The notes: a model not told the origin generated them from the sequence alone. A stretch of DNA of 64,000 nt from an uncultured Lachnospiraceae bacterium (GCA_934343915.1 CAKRIL010000001.1:62001-126000), one strand, 5' to 3'. Shown: positions 44,081 through 52,718, counted from the stretch's first letter. Program-made: numbers and translations.

Positions 44081-46180
44081 ATGACGGAGGAAGAACATTT
44101 ACAATTAATAGAGGGCAAGCTGGAGACAGCGATAGAGGGAATTAAGGAAGAGATGAAGCTGAACGACAAGGATATAGCGCAGCTTCAGGAACTCTACTGG
44201 GAGAATTACAGTGACTTTGATGAGTACGGCTATGAGGAGTATGAGAACCGTCAGCAGATGTTCAACCATGCCAATTTCAGAAGCCGCAACATGAAGACAC
44301 TGCACATGTATAAAAGAATGCAGGATTCACCTTATTTTGCAAGGGTTGACTTCGTGTTCGACGGGGAGGATGAGCCGGAATGCTGTTATATAGGTATCGG
44401 CAACTTTGCTGAGGGCAAGGGAACCGTGCCGCTTATATATGACTGGCGTGCCCCGATATCAAGCCTTTTCTACGACTATGATGCGGGAAGAGCATCCTAT
44501 GAGGCACCTGCCGGAACCGTAGAGGGTGAGATTGTCAAAAAGTATCAGTATAAGATAAAGAAGGGCAAGTTGATCTATGCGGTGGAGAGCGATATTAAGA
44601 TTGATGACGATATCCTAAAGCAGGCTCTGTCCATGAATGCGGATGCGAGACTTAAGAACATAGTAAGCACGATTCAGAAGGAGCAGAATTCCATAATAAG
44701 AAATGAGAAGGACAGAATCCTTATCGTGCAGGGTGGAGCGGGTTCAGGCAAGACCTCCGTGGCACTTCACAGAATAGCGTATCTTCTGTACCGCCACCGC
44801 AATGACCTTATGGCATCACAGGTTCTTATTCTCTCACCGAATGATGTGTTCTCGGACTATATTTCACATATTCTGCCGGAGCTCGGTGAGGAGAATATAA
44901 GCGAGATGACCTTTGATGACTTCGCGGCGAAGGAACTCTCGGACGTAGCGGCTTGTGAGAGGCATTATGATTTCCTTGAGGACGTTCTTGTGCATGAGGA
45001 GGGTGAGCCGGAGTATTCAAGGAAACGTCAGGAGAAGCTCTCGGCACGTTCCTGCAAGAGCTTTGCCGAGGCGATTAATGCCTTCGTGTTCTCTCTCGAG
45101 TATGAGCTGATGGATTTTAAGAACATTAAGTATAAGAAGCTTGAGAGGGATGCGGACAGCATTGCCGATCTATTCTACAACAAGCTCCCGGATATTCCTC
45201 TTTTCAAGAGAATGGATGCGGTGTGCGAGTATGTTGTGGATGAGTACACGACTCTTACCGGACATGAGCTTGATGATATTGAATCAGCGATAGTTAAAGA
45301 TAAGTTCGCTGCACAGTACCGCACAAGGGATATTTTTACACTGTACAACGAGTTCCTTGAGAGCATAGGCGAGGAGCCTGTCGCCGTTGCCGAGAATGAG
45401 AGAAGAAGAGTGGGCTACGAGGATGTGTATGCCATGCTCTACCTCAAGTATCTTCTGTGGGGCGTAAGCCAGGGCAGACAGATTAAGCATCTTATCATTG
45501 ACGAGATGCAGGACTACTCGTATATGCAGTACTGCATCATAGGCTGGGTATTCAAGTGTCCTATGACCATTCTCGGCGATAAGGAGCAGTCGGTCGATTC
45601 GGAGAAATCGGATGTGCTCAACTTCCTGCCGGAGATTCTCGGAAAGGATTCCAAGAGGATAGTGCTTCAAAAGAGCTATCGTTCGACGGTCGAGATTACC
45701 GATTATGCTGCTGCAATAGCGGGAATTGACGGAATTGACGGAATAGACAGGCATGGAAATGCCCCATCCCAGCTGATGTTTGCGGATGAAAATAAGATGT
45801 ACGCCGCACTTGCCGACAAGATTGACAATGAGTTATCCACAGGCGAATATGAGACAATAGCCATTCTGTGCAAAACTCAGGTGGAGGCGGAGTACGTTGG
45901 GGATAAGCTTCTTGAAAATATCAGAGAGACAGAGGATGATGAGGAGAGCTTCAAGGTGACGGTGCTCAACAAGAATACCGACCGGTTCAAGACGGGAGTT
46001 GTCGTTGCACCATACTATCTTGCGAAGGGCTTAGAGTTCGACAGCGTCCACATAGTGAACGCTGACAGAGCACATTATAATTCAGATTATCATAAGCAGC
46101 TTCTCTATATCGGAGCTACAAGAGCGCTCCACGCGCTCGACTTCTACGGAGTAGGAGAAGCATGTGAATTGCTGCCGTAA
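44081..46180 (+). CDS. helD: HelD-like superfamily 1 helicase (RNA polymerase recycling)
   Basis: A 699-residue protein. An N-terminal region of about 200 residues with a coiled start precedes RAPISSLFYDYD. Walker A is GGAGSGKTSVALHR (about 217), the Walker B region HLIIDEMQDYSYMQY, motif III GDKEQSVDS, and late motifs KSYRSTVEITDYA and KGLEFDSVHIVNA. HelD proteins bind RNA polymerase and free stalled complexes. AAAGGGTG precedes ATG 44081, and the frame extends only three codons further. Three 9-bp tandem units near 45722 encode GIDGIDGID, a small in-frame repeat. Confidence 0.9.
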   Translation: MTEEEHLQLIEGKLETAIEGIKEEMKLNDKDIAQLQELYWENYSDFDEYGYEEYENRQQMFNHANFRSRNMKTLHMYKRMQDSPYFARVDFVFDGEDEPECCYIGIGNFAEGKGTVPLIYDWRAPISSLFYDYDAGRASYEAPAGTVEGEIVKKYQYKIKKGKLIYAVESDIKIDDDILKQALSMNADARLKNIVSTIQKEQNSIIRNEKDRILIVQGGAGSGKTSVALHRIAYLLYRHRNDLMASQVLILSPNDVFSDYISHILPELGEENISEMTFDDFAAKELSDVAACERHYDFLEDVLVHEEGEPEYSRKRQEKLSARSCKSFAEAINAFVFSLEYELMDFKNIKYKKLERDADSIADLFYNKLPDIPLFKRMDAVCEYVVDEYTTLTGHELDDIESAIVKDKFAAQYRTRDIFTLYNEFLESIGEEPVAVAENERRRVGYEDVYAMLYLKYLLWGVSQGRQIKHLIIDEMQDYSYMQYCIIGWVFKCPMTILGDKEQSVDSEKSDVLNFLPEILGKDSKRIVLQKSYRSTVEITDYAAAIAGIDGIDGIDRHGNAPSQLMFADENKMYAALADKIDNELSTGEYETIAILCKTQVEAEYVGDKLLENIRETEDDEESFKVTVLNKNTDRFKTGVVVAPYYLAKGLEFDSVHIVNADRAHYNSDYHKQLLYIGATRALHALDFYGVGEACELLP

Positions 46181-46225
46181 TACTGTGGTATGCAGTATGA
46201 CAGCAGTAATTCACGGCAGCTGTGA

Positions 46226-47779
46226 CTATTCAGTCCATATACATTCTTTCCGATAGTACATGGCGAGGTGTGCATTGTGCCAGTCGCCAGGGTCGTCGGT
46301 TATGTCGGAATGGAATATCGGAGCAGGGCACTTTGTGAGTGCCGGAACGGTCACGAACTGCTCATCATCGCCGATGCTTCTTAAGTATTCATCACGCGCG
46401 GTAAGCTCTGCATCATAGGTGCGTGCGTCACCGCTTATGAGTGAGAGCGTGGCTGAGGCGGACAGCGGAAGATTGCTGAAGCCGGCATCACCGCTCTTAT
46501 ACTCTGTCTCACCGACTTCAATGCTGCCTACACAGGCGATAACAAATGAACAGATACAGATGGCAAGTGCTGTGTATATACGCTTGCCGTCTTTTTTTAT
46601 TTTTCCGAAAAATGCGGTGACAGCCTTCAAAAAATCGGAGCTCCCGCATCGTTTTCCAAGCCATCCGAGAAAGTATATCAGGTTAAAGGCTATGAAGGCG
46701 TAGGCGGCAAAAAATATTATGTTCATCATTCTGTACGGCATGCGCAGCCCCTGTGCGTAGAACACGGGCGTTCCCATCGAGCAGTAGAGCCCGAAGGTGA
46801 ATACAAGCACGAGAAGCGGGTATCGGAAGCTGAAATTAGTTCTGTATGCGATAGCGTAAAACACGGGTATCATGCATATGAAAAATACAAGGCACGGCGC
46901 ATTCAATACCTTGGCGACACTGTATCCGCCGAAGGCGAAGGTGTATATAAAGGTCTTTACGATACCTGTGCTTCCGCCGACAGATGCCTGTCTGATGGCA
47001 TTACCGGGTGCAGTCATGCTTATGAACAGTCCTGCCATGGCTGCCACGGCGATTATAATATAAGCCGGTACATGGTATCTGCGGATGACGGTATTCTTCT
47101 TAAGAATAACGCAGTATATTGCCGCTCCGGCTGTAAGCGCGAGAATGATGCACATGAACAGCGCAGTCGCATAGTTGCTTCCGCCGATAAGAAGGGCAAG
47201 TATTCCCGAAATTATCGTGAGCACGGCTGTCGCCGCAGGTGAGGCGGTTCGCATCCTTATGAGGAGCGCAAACAATAACAGCATAAGACTGTAAAAAAAT
47301 GTGTAATATATGGCACCATTATACCAGTAGAAGGAATCGCTCGGCGTATTGCACAGCTGCATTGACACGAAGGTGACTGCGAGAGCAATTATTCCTGCAC
47401 GGCAACCGTCGGTGCGGAATACCCTTTTGAACACAGTGTAAAAGAAAAATATTGAGCATGCGGCAAAAGAGCTTATGAGAATGAGCGGTGCAATAAAGTA
47501 GTACTGCTCTCCGAAGATTCCCGGCTGTAATCTCATAAGGAATATGGCTGAAAAGTTTCCCTGCCATATATTATAGGTGTTAATCATCTCGCCAAATGAG
47601 CTTGATACAACCGAGGCGACGGAATGAGTGTCGTTCCATACTTTGACTGTTTCCGTGCCGTAGTAGTAATCGTCGACGCTCGGGTGGGCGTAAAAGCCGA
47701 TGATGTAGAGCGGGATGAGGGATATTATAAAGAATGCGAGTATTATAAAAAATACCGTGCGCGGTGTGCGTGATTTCAT
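46226..47779 (-). CDS. Polytopic membrane protein, DUF6056-like (possible GT-C enzyme)
   Basis: A 517-residue protein with about eleven hydrophobic segments. After the first segment comes HPSVDDYYYGTETVKVW; the paired Asp in that loop is the usual place of the catalytic acids in GT-C glycosyltransferases. NTPSDSFYWYNGAIYYTFF and FISMTAPGNAIRQ fit DUF6056-type proteins often found in polysaccharide regions. A polar C-terminal tail of about 95 residues follows the last segment. Structured repeat copy 3 ends 34 bp before its start codon in leader orientation, so the repeat probably forms its 5' untranslated region. Confidence 0.7.
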   Translation of the reverse strand: MKSRTPRTVFFIILAFFIISLIPLYIIGFYAHPSVDDYYYGTETVKVWNDTHSVASVVSSSFGEMINTYNIWQGNFSAIFLMRLQPGIFGEQYYFIAPLILISSFAACSIFFFYTVFKRVFRTDGCRAGIIALAVTFVSMQLCNTPSDSFYWYNGAIYYTFFYSLMLLLFALLIRMRTASPAATAVLTIISGILALLIGGSNYATALFMCIILALTAGAAIYCVILKKNTVIRRYHVPAYIIIAVAAMAGLFISMTAPGNAIRQASVGGSTGIVKTFIYTFAFGGYSVAKVLNAPCLVFFICMIPVFYAIAYRTNFSFRYPLLVLVFTFGLYCSMGTPVFYAQGLRMPYRMMNIIFFAAYAFIAFNLIYFLGWLGKRCGSSDFLKAVTAFFGKIKKDGKRIYTALAICICSFVIACVGSIEVGETEYKSGDAGFSNLPLSASATLSLISGDARTYDAELTARDEYLRSIGDDEQFVTVPALTKCPAPIFHSDITDDPGDWHNAHLAMYYRKECIWTE

Positions 47780-47812
47780 GTGGGGGAGCTCCTTTTCAAA
47801 AGTTGTGTAGTG

Positions 47813-48114
47813 ATTAATGTGGCAGGATATTTTATTTCATTTCTTAAGTGTATGACGTATTATATTTATACATTTCGGCTCCGTTGTACGAAGCAAGTTG
47901 TTCTAAGTGCTCTGAGAAATATGCTGCTGGGAGCCGCCACCGAAGCAAAGCATACGTCCTGTATGCGTTGCTTCTAAGCCGGCATCCGTGCCGGCTTTGG
48001 CTGGGATGTGCGCAGAGCACCAAGAACAACTACGCTTCTCCCAAAAGTTGCGAAATGTATAAATATAATATGTCATACACGGTTAAGCTTGGACAGACAA
48101 GCTGCCATATTAAT
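47813..48114 (-). repeat. Structured repeat copy 3 (candidate CsrA-type RNA leader)
   Basis: A 302-bp element with outer arms ATTAATRTGGCAG (47813-47825 and 48102-48114) and a 29-bp inner stem (47848 onward with 48052-48080, one mismatch). The conserved internal loop CTCCGTTGTACGAAGC/GCTTCTCCCAAAAG follows. On the minus strand the two hairpin loops read ACGGAT (47984-47989) and AGGAC (47956-47960), each closed by strong stems different from those of copies 1 and 2. The outer ends differ from the GTCAAAA type of the other four copies. A promoter at 48196-48225 reads into it. Confidence 0.8.
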
Positions 48115-48195
48115 CTTTCTAAGTTAAAGCGGTATTATGCCACGTTGTATTTTATTATGGTAAAGCTTATTAGCGGGGATTATACCCTCCTGCTA

Positions 48196-48225
48196 TTTAT
48201 AACAGCACAGAGCGCGGTATGTCAA
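48196..48225 (-). promoter_or_regulatory. Strong promoter reading into structured repeat 3
   Basis: On the minus strand TTGACA (48220-48225) is followed after 18 bp by TATAAA (48196-48201; TTATAA at 17 bp is also possible). Transcripts would start about 75 bp before repeat 3 and run through it into the DUF6056-like gene. Confidence 0.7.
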
Positions 48226-48229
48226 GAGA

Positions 48230-48298
48230 AGAAAATAAAGTCATGACCACCCTGCGATTTAACGATAGTTTTAGCAGGGGGTCATGACTTTATTTTCT
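48230..48298. terminator. 25-bp-stem hairpin after the lipoprotein gene
   Basis: Arms 48230-48255 and 48274-48298 pair over 25 bp with one bulged base and an 18-base loop. On the minus strand it follows the stop of the carbohydrate-binding lipoprotein gene and is trailed by a T-rich stretch, so a terminator is likely. The exceptional stem length also suits a small mobile repeat. Confidence 0.7.
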
Positions 48299-48336
48299 GA
48301 TTGTATTAATATGATTCAGTGTCCTACGCACTCATT

Positions 48337-50409
48337 TTAGCATACATCTTCTTCGCAACGAGAATAAGCACTATCGCTGACGTTCGTGCCGCCATTGCCG
48401 TTCATATCCGGAGGGGTCATGTCACCATTGCCGTTCATGTCAGGAGGAGTCATGCCGTTGTTATCGCCGTTCATGTCGGGAGGAGTCATGCCGCTGTTAT
48501 CGCCGTTCATGTCGGGAGGAGTCATGCCGCTGTTGTCGCCGTTCATGTCAGGAGGAGTCATATCGCTGCTGTCGTTGTTTCTGTCAGGTCTCTGACCGCC
48601 CATGCCGCCGTTGCCGTCAGGACGATTTCCACCCATACCGCCGCCGTTGCCGCCAGGGAAGCCGCCCATTCCCATGCCGCTTCCGTATACAAGGCTGTCC
48701 ATGGTAACAGTTGTTTCATAATCACCTGCCTTGATGGTGTAGGTGCTGCCCGCGGTTATATCAGGTGTGCTTATGACTACGCTGCTGTAAGTCTTATTCG
48801 ATGTCCATGAGACAAGCACGCTGCCGGACTCATCGGAGAGGCTTATTGTGGTTCCTGCCGCCTGAGTTGAGAAGCTGACAAGGATTGTTCCCTGAGTGGA
48901 GTCAGAGCCCATATTCTGAGCCATGCCCGAAGCTCCGGCAGCCACCAGAACTCCGCCTGTGATTGAGCTTTCGCCGTCGTAGTCAATAGCACCGTCAGCA
49001 CTTGACTCAGGACCGGATACATATATCTCACCGCCTGTTATATACAGGTTTCCGTTGGAATCTATTCCGTCACCGTCGGCATCTATGTTGATGATACCGC
49101 CGTTAATATAGATGCAGGCATCTGAGCCGGCTGAGAAATTGTCACCGCCAAAGAATCCGCCAAAGCCGCTTGAATCGTTGCCTCCGGCTGCATTGATACC
49201 ATCATCTGATGCATTGATGCTTATTGTTCCGTCATTGACTGTGACAGTCAGACCTTCAAGACCCTCGTAGCAGTCATTTATGGCAATGTCACCGTTGTTT
49301 ATAACAAGGTCATTGTCGGCGTGAAGTCCGTCGTCACCTGTTGTTATTGTGAAGGTTCCGCCGTTGATGGTCATATCCGAGTTGGTGTGAAGGGCATCAT
49401 CGACAGTGCTGATGACATATGTTCCGGCATTTACCGTGAGAGAACCGGAGGCCTTAAGTCCCTTGGTGCTTGTGTCGCTGTCGTCATTGTCGGTTGTGAT
49501 ATCGAAGGTGCCGTTATCAACAAGAAGATATCCGCTTGCGCTTACGCCGTCGCCCTCGGCATCAATATCGAAGCTGCCACCCGCAATATATACATTGCCA
49601 AGCTCGGTATCCTCATCGTTGTCTGCATGTATTCCGTCCTTTCCGGAGATAATTGTGAAGCTTCCGTCGGCAATTCTTATGCTGTCCTTGGCGGAGAGAC
49701 CGTGGCTTGCGGCAGTGATAACGTATGTACCGCTTGTGATCACGAGGTCATCCTTGGATACAATGCCATGTCCCGCTGCTGCGTTCACGGTAAGTGTACC
49801 GTTTCCGTTGAGAGTAAGGTCGGACTTGGAAAATATGACGGAGTCAATATTGTTGTCATCAATGGCGGCATATTCGCCCCCGTTGGAAAGTGTGTTGGAT
49901 GAGCCTGAGGCGAGAGTTATGAACACCTTGTCTGCCTTGCATACATATATAGCGGCTGATGTGCTGCTGTTGATATTTACGCCGTCAAGAACAAGCTGTA
50001 TTTTGGCACTTTTATCGGCATCCACAATTATCATGCCGTCGGTTAATGTGCCTGAGAGTATATAGGTTCCGTCCTCGGTGATGGTGGCTGTTGAGCCGTT
50101 AATTGTCACGGAATCGGAGCTGCTGGTTATGCTGTCACCGTTTAAGGTGAGCTTTACACTTGTGCTCTCGTCATAGCCCACCTCCTTGTCACGGTTCGTG
50201 AACATATCAGAGGTATCAACAACCGTCGCTGATGTGGATACGGATGTGGAACCTGTCTGAGAGGCACTTGATGAGCTTATTGAAGATGAACTCTCCGCTG
50301 TGGAGCTGCTTATGCCGTCAGAGCTGTCCGCATTGCTGCATCCCGTAAAAAGCATTGCGGTTATAAGAGCAGCTGATAAAATTTTAGTTACTTTCTTTAT
50401 ATTAATCAT
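48337..50409 (-). CDS. Carbohydrate-binding domain (DUF4353) lipoprotein with repeat tail
   Basis: A 690-residue exported lipoprotein with signal peptide and lipobox LFTGC (Cys24), then a Ser/Thr-rich linker. Residues about 100-520 form a right-handed repeat of short strands with recurring GDDGLHADNDL, SDDGINAAGG and DADGDGIDSNGN turns, rich in Asp and probably calcium-binding, as in DUF4353 proteins. The C-terminal 130 residues are Gly/Met-rich, then at least four 12-residue repeats MTPPDMNGDNSG encoded by 36-bp tandem DNA repeats (about 48395-48590), prone to copy-number change. It lies downstream of the DUF4956 and VTC genes, a common trio. It probably binds surface polysaccharide. Confidence 0.85.
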   Translation of the reverse strand: MINIKKVTKILSAALITAMLFTGCSNADSSDGISSSTAESSSSISSSSASQTGSTSVSTSATVVDTSDMFTNRDKEVGYDESTSVKLTLNGDSITSSSDSVTINGSTATITEDGTYILSGTLTDGMIIVDADKSAKIQLVLDGVNINSSTSAAIYVCKADKVFITLASGSSNTLSNGGEYAAIDDNNIDSVIFSKSDLTLNGNGTLTVNAAAGHGIVSKDDLVITSGTYVITAASHGLSAKDSIRIADGSFTIISGKDGIHADNDEDTELGNVYIAGGSFDIDAEGDGVSASGYLLVDNGTFDITTDNDDSDTSTKGLKASGSLTVNAGTYVISTVDDALHTNSDMTINGGTFTITTGDDGLHADNDLVINNGDIAINDCYEGLEGLTVTVNDGTISINASDDGINAAGGNDSSGFGGFFGGDNFSAGSDACIYINGGIINIDADGDGIDSNGNLYITGGEIYVSGPESSADGAIDYDGESSITGGVLVAAGASGMAQNMGSDSTQGTILVSFSTQAAGTTISLSDESGSVLVSWTSNKTYSSVVISTPDITAGSTYTIKAGDYETTVTMDSLVYGSGMGMGGFPGGNGGGMGGNRPDGNGGMGGQRPDRNNDSSDMTPPDMNGDNSGMTPPDMNGDNSGMTPPDMNGDNNGMTPPDMNGNGDMTPPDMNGNGGTNVSDSAYSRCEEDVC

Positions 50410-50491
50410 GATGATTCTCCTTCCTGATGAGTGATAATGTATGTTGAACGGTATATATTAAATATTTGCCATTCTCATTGACATGAAGCTT

Positions 50492-51187
50492 TTACAGCAT
50501 CATTCCCTCATTGCTCTGCTTAGACACCGTAATCTCAAGGTTTCCGTTTCTGCAGCGAAGCTTATTAATCATTTCCTTTAAGGATGCATTCTTTAAGAGG
50601 GTGATATTGTATGTAAGACGGAACATGCTTCCCATGTTGGTAGTCTTGACCTGAGTGAGCTCGTATTCTGACAGGTAATCCTTAAAGATTTCATCGAATA
50701 CCTCGTCATAGTCCAAATCCTCAGGTATTGTGATGTGAAGAGTCTTGTAAAGGTCGCCCTTGTACTTGCTTTTTCTCTCAATTTCTGAGTAGACAATGAA
50801 TATCACTGCCATTATTACCGAAAAAAGTATTGCATATGCAAGGTAGCCCATTCCTGTGATAAGTCCGGCAGCCATCGCTAGGAATATCGCACCGATTTCC
50901 TTTGCGGTGCCGGGAGCTGAACGGAAGCGGACAAGTGAGAAGGCTCCGGCTACTGCCACACCCGCACCGACATTTCCATTAACCATCATTATCACCATGC
51001 ATACGGTGGCAGGAAGAAGGGTAAGTGTTACAACGAAGCTCTTAGAGCATCTTGTGCGGTATATATACATACCCGCAAAAATAAGTCCGATGAGAAGGGC
51101 GGTTCCGATGCAGAGAAAAAAGTCTGATACGGATATAACGCTTGTTAAGTCTGAGTCAAAAATACCTTTAAATAAATTGTTAAGCAT
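50492..51187 (-). CDS. DUF4956 family membrane protein
   Basis: A 231-residue protein with four hydrophobic segments in the first 130 residues (FLCIGTALLIGLIFAGMYIY, TLLPATVCMVIMMV, GAIFLAMAAGLITGMGYL and a fourth) and a cytoplasmic C-terminal domain (KTLHITIPEDLDYDEVFDEIF). GAFSLVRFRSAPGTAKEIGAIF is the DUF4956 signature. Genes of this family go with VTC-domain (polyphosphate polymerase-like) genes, and here the two overlap by 8 bp. The function is unknown. Confidence 0.88.
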   Translation of the reverse strand: MLNNLFKGIFDSDLTSVISVSDFFLCIGTALLIGLIFAGMYIYRTRCSKSFVVTLTLLPATVCMVIMMVNGNVGAGVAVAGAFSLVRFRSAPGTAKEIGAIFLAMAAGLITGMGYLAYAILFSVIMAVIFIVYSEIERKSKYKGDLYKTLHITIPEDLDYDEVFDEIFKDYLSEYELTQVKTTNMGSMFRLTYNITLLKNASLKEMINKLRCRNGNLEITVSKQSNEGMML

Positions 51188-51902
51188 AATAAATCTCTCC
51201 TAAATTCTTATTAATGTGCATCATGTCCTTGTAGGCTGCGCCGTACTTGGAAAATGAAGTCTTATATATTTTCTGTGACGTGAGGAAATCAGTCATCCAC
51301 ATCGGTATTCCGCCGGGTGTCTTGATTTCCATGAGTATCTGGTTCTTTCCGATTATCGGAGTTCCGTAGATGGCACTTGTCAGTGACACATCCTCATCCC
51401 TGTATAGGATATTCTCATCGAAGGTGACACGGAAGTCGCTTCCGTCCGTTGAGTAGAAGGCTTCGCGTTCATAGCTTAGGAACACCGCAGGTCTTAAGGT
51501 CTTGTAGTAATTGCAGAAGTAATTGATTTCGTCCGCTATCTGCGACTGCACCGGAAGGTCATGGTGCATAACCAGTGCATCCATGGTTTCGTCAAGCGGA
51601 AGAACCAGTCTTCTCTTGTATACGACCGACCTGTATTTTTTCTTGAGCTCCACGAATACATTGTCGCTTCCCGATACGTGGCTGTAACTTCTCACTCTGA
51701 GTTTTTCCTTATAAGGAGGTCCCTCGATGGAATGTCGCACAAGCCTGTAATTATCGGTATCAAAATAGATATTTCATATAGTCGTGTGTCCGTATTTGTC
51801 CAATTCCATATGACCTGCCATTATTTTAAGGAGAAGGTCATGCTGCTCTCTCGTCATGAGATATTTGAGCTCATATCGTTTGAATACGGTCTGTACTGCC
51901 AT
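51180..51902 (-). pseudogene. VTC-domain protein gene interrupted by a premature TGA
   Basis: The full frame would encode 240 residues from ATG 51902 (AGAGGTG upstream): MAVQTVFKRYELKYLMT, the typical VTC opening, then TTI-stop-NIYFDTDNYRL. The TGA at codon 43 (51774-51776) stands where Arg (CGA) is expected in IRNIYFDT; one C-to-T change explains it. The rest is intact: RHSIEGPPYKEKLRVRSY, VFVELKKKYRSVVYKRR, LMEIKTPGGIP. VTC domains have a tunnel of basic and acidic residues, used in eukaryotes for polyphosphate synthesis. Reinitiation at GTG 51740 would give 186 residues lacking the first tunnel strands. Confidence 0.8.
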
Positions 51903-52030
51903 ATAAATCACCTCTTTGAATTGTTGTTTGTTCTTTGTATGAGATGAGTTTAAGGCGTGAACCCTAAATCAACTTAAAATTTATTTAAAGTTTTTGTAAA
52001 ATGCGGGAAATATTTTTTGCGGTGAAGATT

Positions 52031-52320
52031 GATGTCAAAACATAATGAATTTTACTAAGTATATAAATAATTATTTTATGCATATCGGCTCCGTTGTACG
52101 AGACTAAGATGCTCTAAGGGCTCTGCTACAGTGTATATACAACGCTTGCCGTCGATGCAAAGCATACATCCCTGTATGCCTGCATCTGAACCTGCATCCA
52201 TGCAGGTTCCCGGCAGACAGCGAACAGAGCCCTAAGACCATCTAAGCCTCTCCCAAAGTCGCGCTATGCATAAATATAATTCCTTACACACACCAAGACA
52301 TGTGAGCCTGTTTTGACATC
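52031..52320 (-). repeat. Structured repeat copy 4 (candidate CsrA-type RNA element)
   Basis: A 290-bp element with ends GATGTCAAAACA (52031-52042, inverted at 52309-52320). The core stem around ATGCATA and the internal loop CTCCGTTGTACGA/CCTCTCCCAAAGTCG are conserved. On the minus strand the hairpins have loops ATGGAT (52196-52201) and AGGGAT (52168-52173). The latter sits in ATACAGGGATGT, an exact fit to the published CsrA SELEX consensus RUACARGGAUGU. It lies upstream of the VTC gene in leader orientation, with a promoter at 52341-52369. Its long stem has AGATG/CATCT where copy 1 has AGTTG/CAACT. Confidence 0.8.
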
Positions 52321-52340
52321 AACATGGCTTAACAACAGAT

Positions 52341-52369
52341 AATATATGGAACGAATATAAGCCACTCAA
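52341..52369 (-). promoter_or_regulatory. Promoter reading into structured repeat 4
   Basis: On the minus strand TTGAGT (52364-52369), a 17-bp spacer and TATATT (52341-52346). The expected start lies just outside the element, whose end is at 52320. Confidence 0.6.
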
Positions 52370-52376
52370 ATCATGC

Positions 52377-52405
52377 TTGCAGGGCAGAGGGTTTCAGATT
52401 ATTAT
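52377..52405 (+). promoter_or_regulatory. Promoter reading into structured repeat 5 and the two-component operon
   Basis: TTGCAG (52377-52382), a 17-bp spacer and TATTAT (52400-52405). The expected start of transcription is near 52412, 22 bp before repeat 5. It is divergent from and nearly adjoins the promoter of repeat 4. Confidence 0.6.
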
Positions 52406-52433
52406 ATTGGTGAGGTTGTACGGAATATGTAGA

Positions 52434-52718
52434 GCGTCAAACAGGGTGGGAGAAGATTGGAAGGTATATTATGGTATATTCCTCACGGCACGACTTTGGG
52501 AGAAGCGTAGGTGTTCTTAGGACTATGCCGGCGACCCAGCCAAAATCAGCAAGGATGCTGATTTAGAAGCAATGCATACAGGGATGTATGCTTTGCTTCG
52601 GTGGCGGGAGTAGAAAAGACTTCATCATAGTCATTAGAACACCTTGCTTCGGACAATCGGAGCTGCTGTGAGGAATATACACATAATATGCCTTGATAAG
52701 CAGTAGTCTATTTGACGC
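52434..52718 (+). repeat. Structured repeat copy 5 (candidate CsrA-type RNA leader)
   Basis: A 285-bp element with short outer arms GCGTCAAA (52434-52441 and inverted at 52711-52718) and an inner stem GGTATATTATGGTATATTCC region pairing with 52670-52692. GACTTTGGGAGAAGC and GACAATCGGAGCT are the conserved internal loop. Hairpin loops on the plus strand are AAGGAT (52551-52556) and AGGGAT (52580-52585), the second within ATACAGGGATGT. It ends 15 bp before the AGGAGG of the response-regulator gene, so it forms that operon's leader. The outer arms continue the GTCAAA theme of copies 1, 2 and 4. Confidence 0.8.

Noticed and set aside
45720..45750. Short tandem repeat in helD as a CRISPR-like or phase-variation tract
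   Set aside because: Only three 9-bp units in frame within a coding region; length changes would not shift the frame.
51774..51776. TGA in the VTC gene as a selenocysteine codon
   Set aside because: The family has Arg there, the neighbouring codon explains it by one base change, and no SECIS-like hairpin is evident just downstream.
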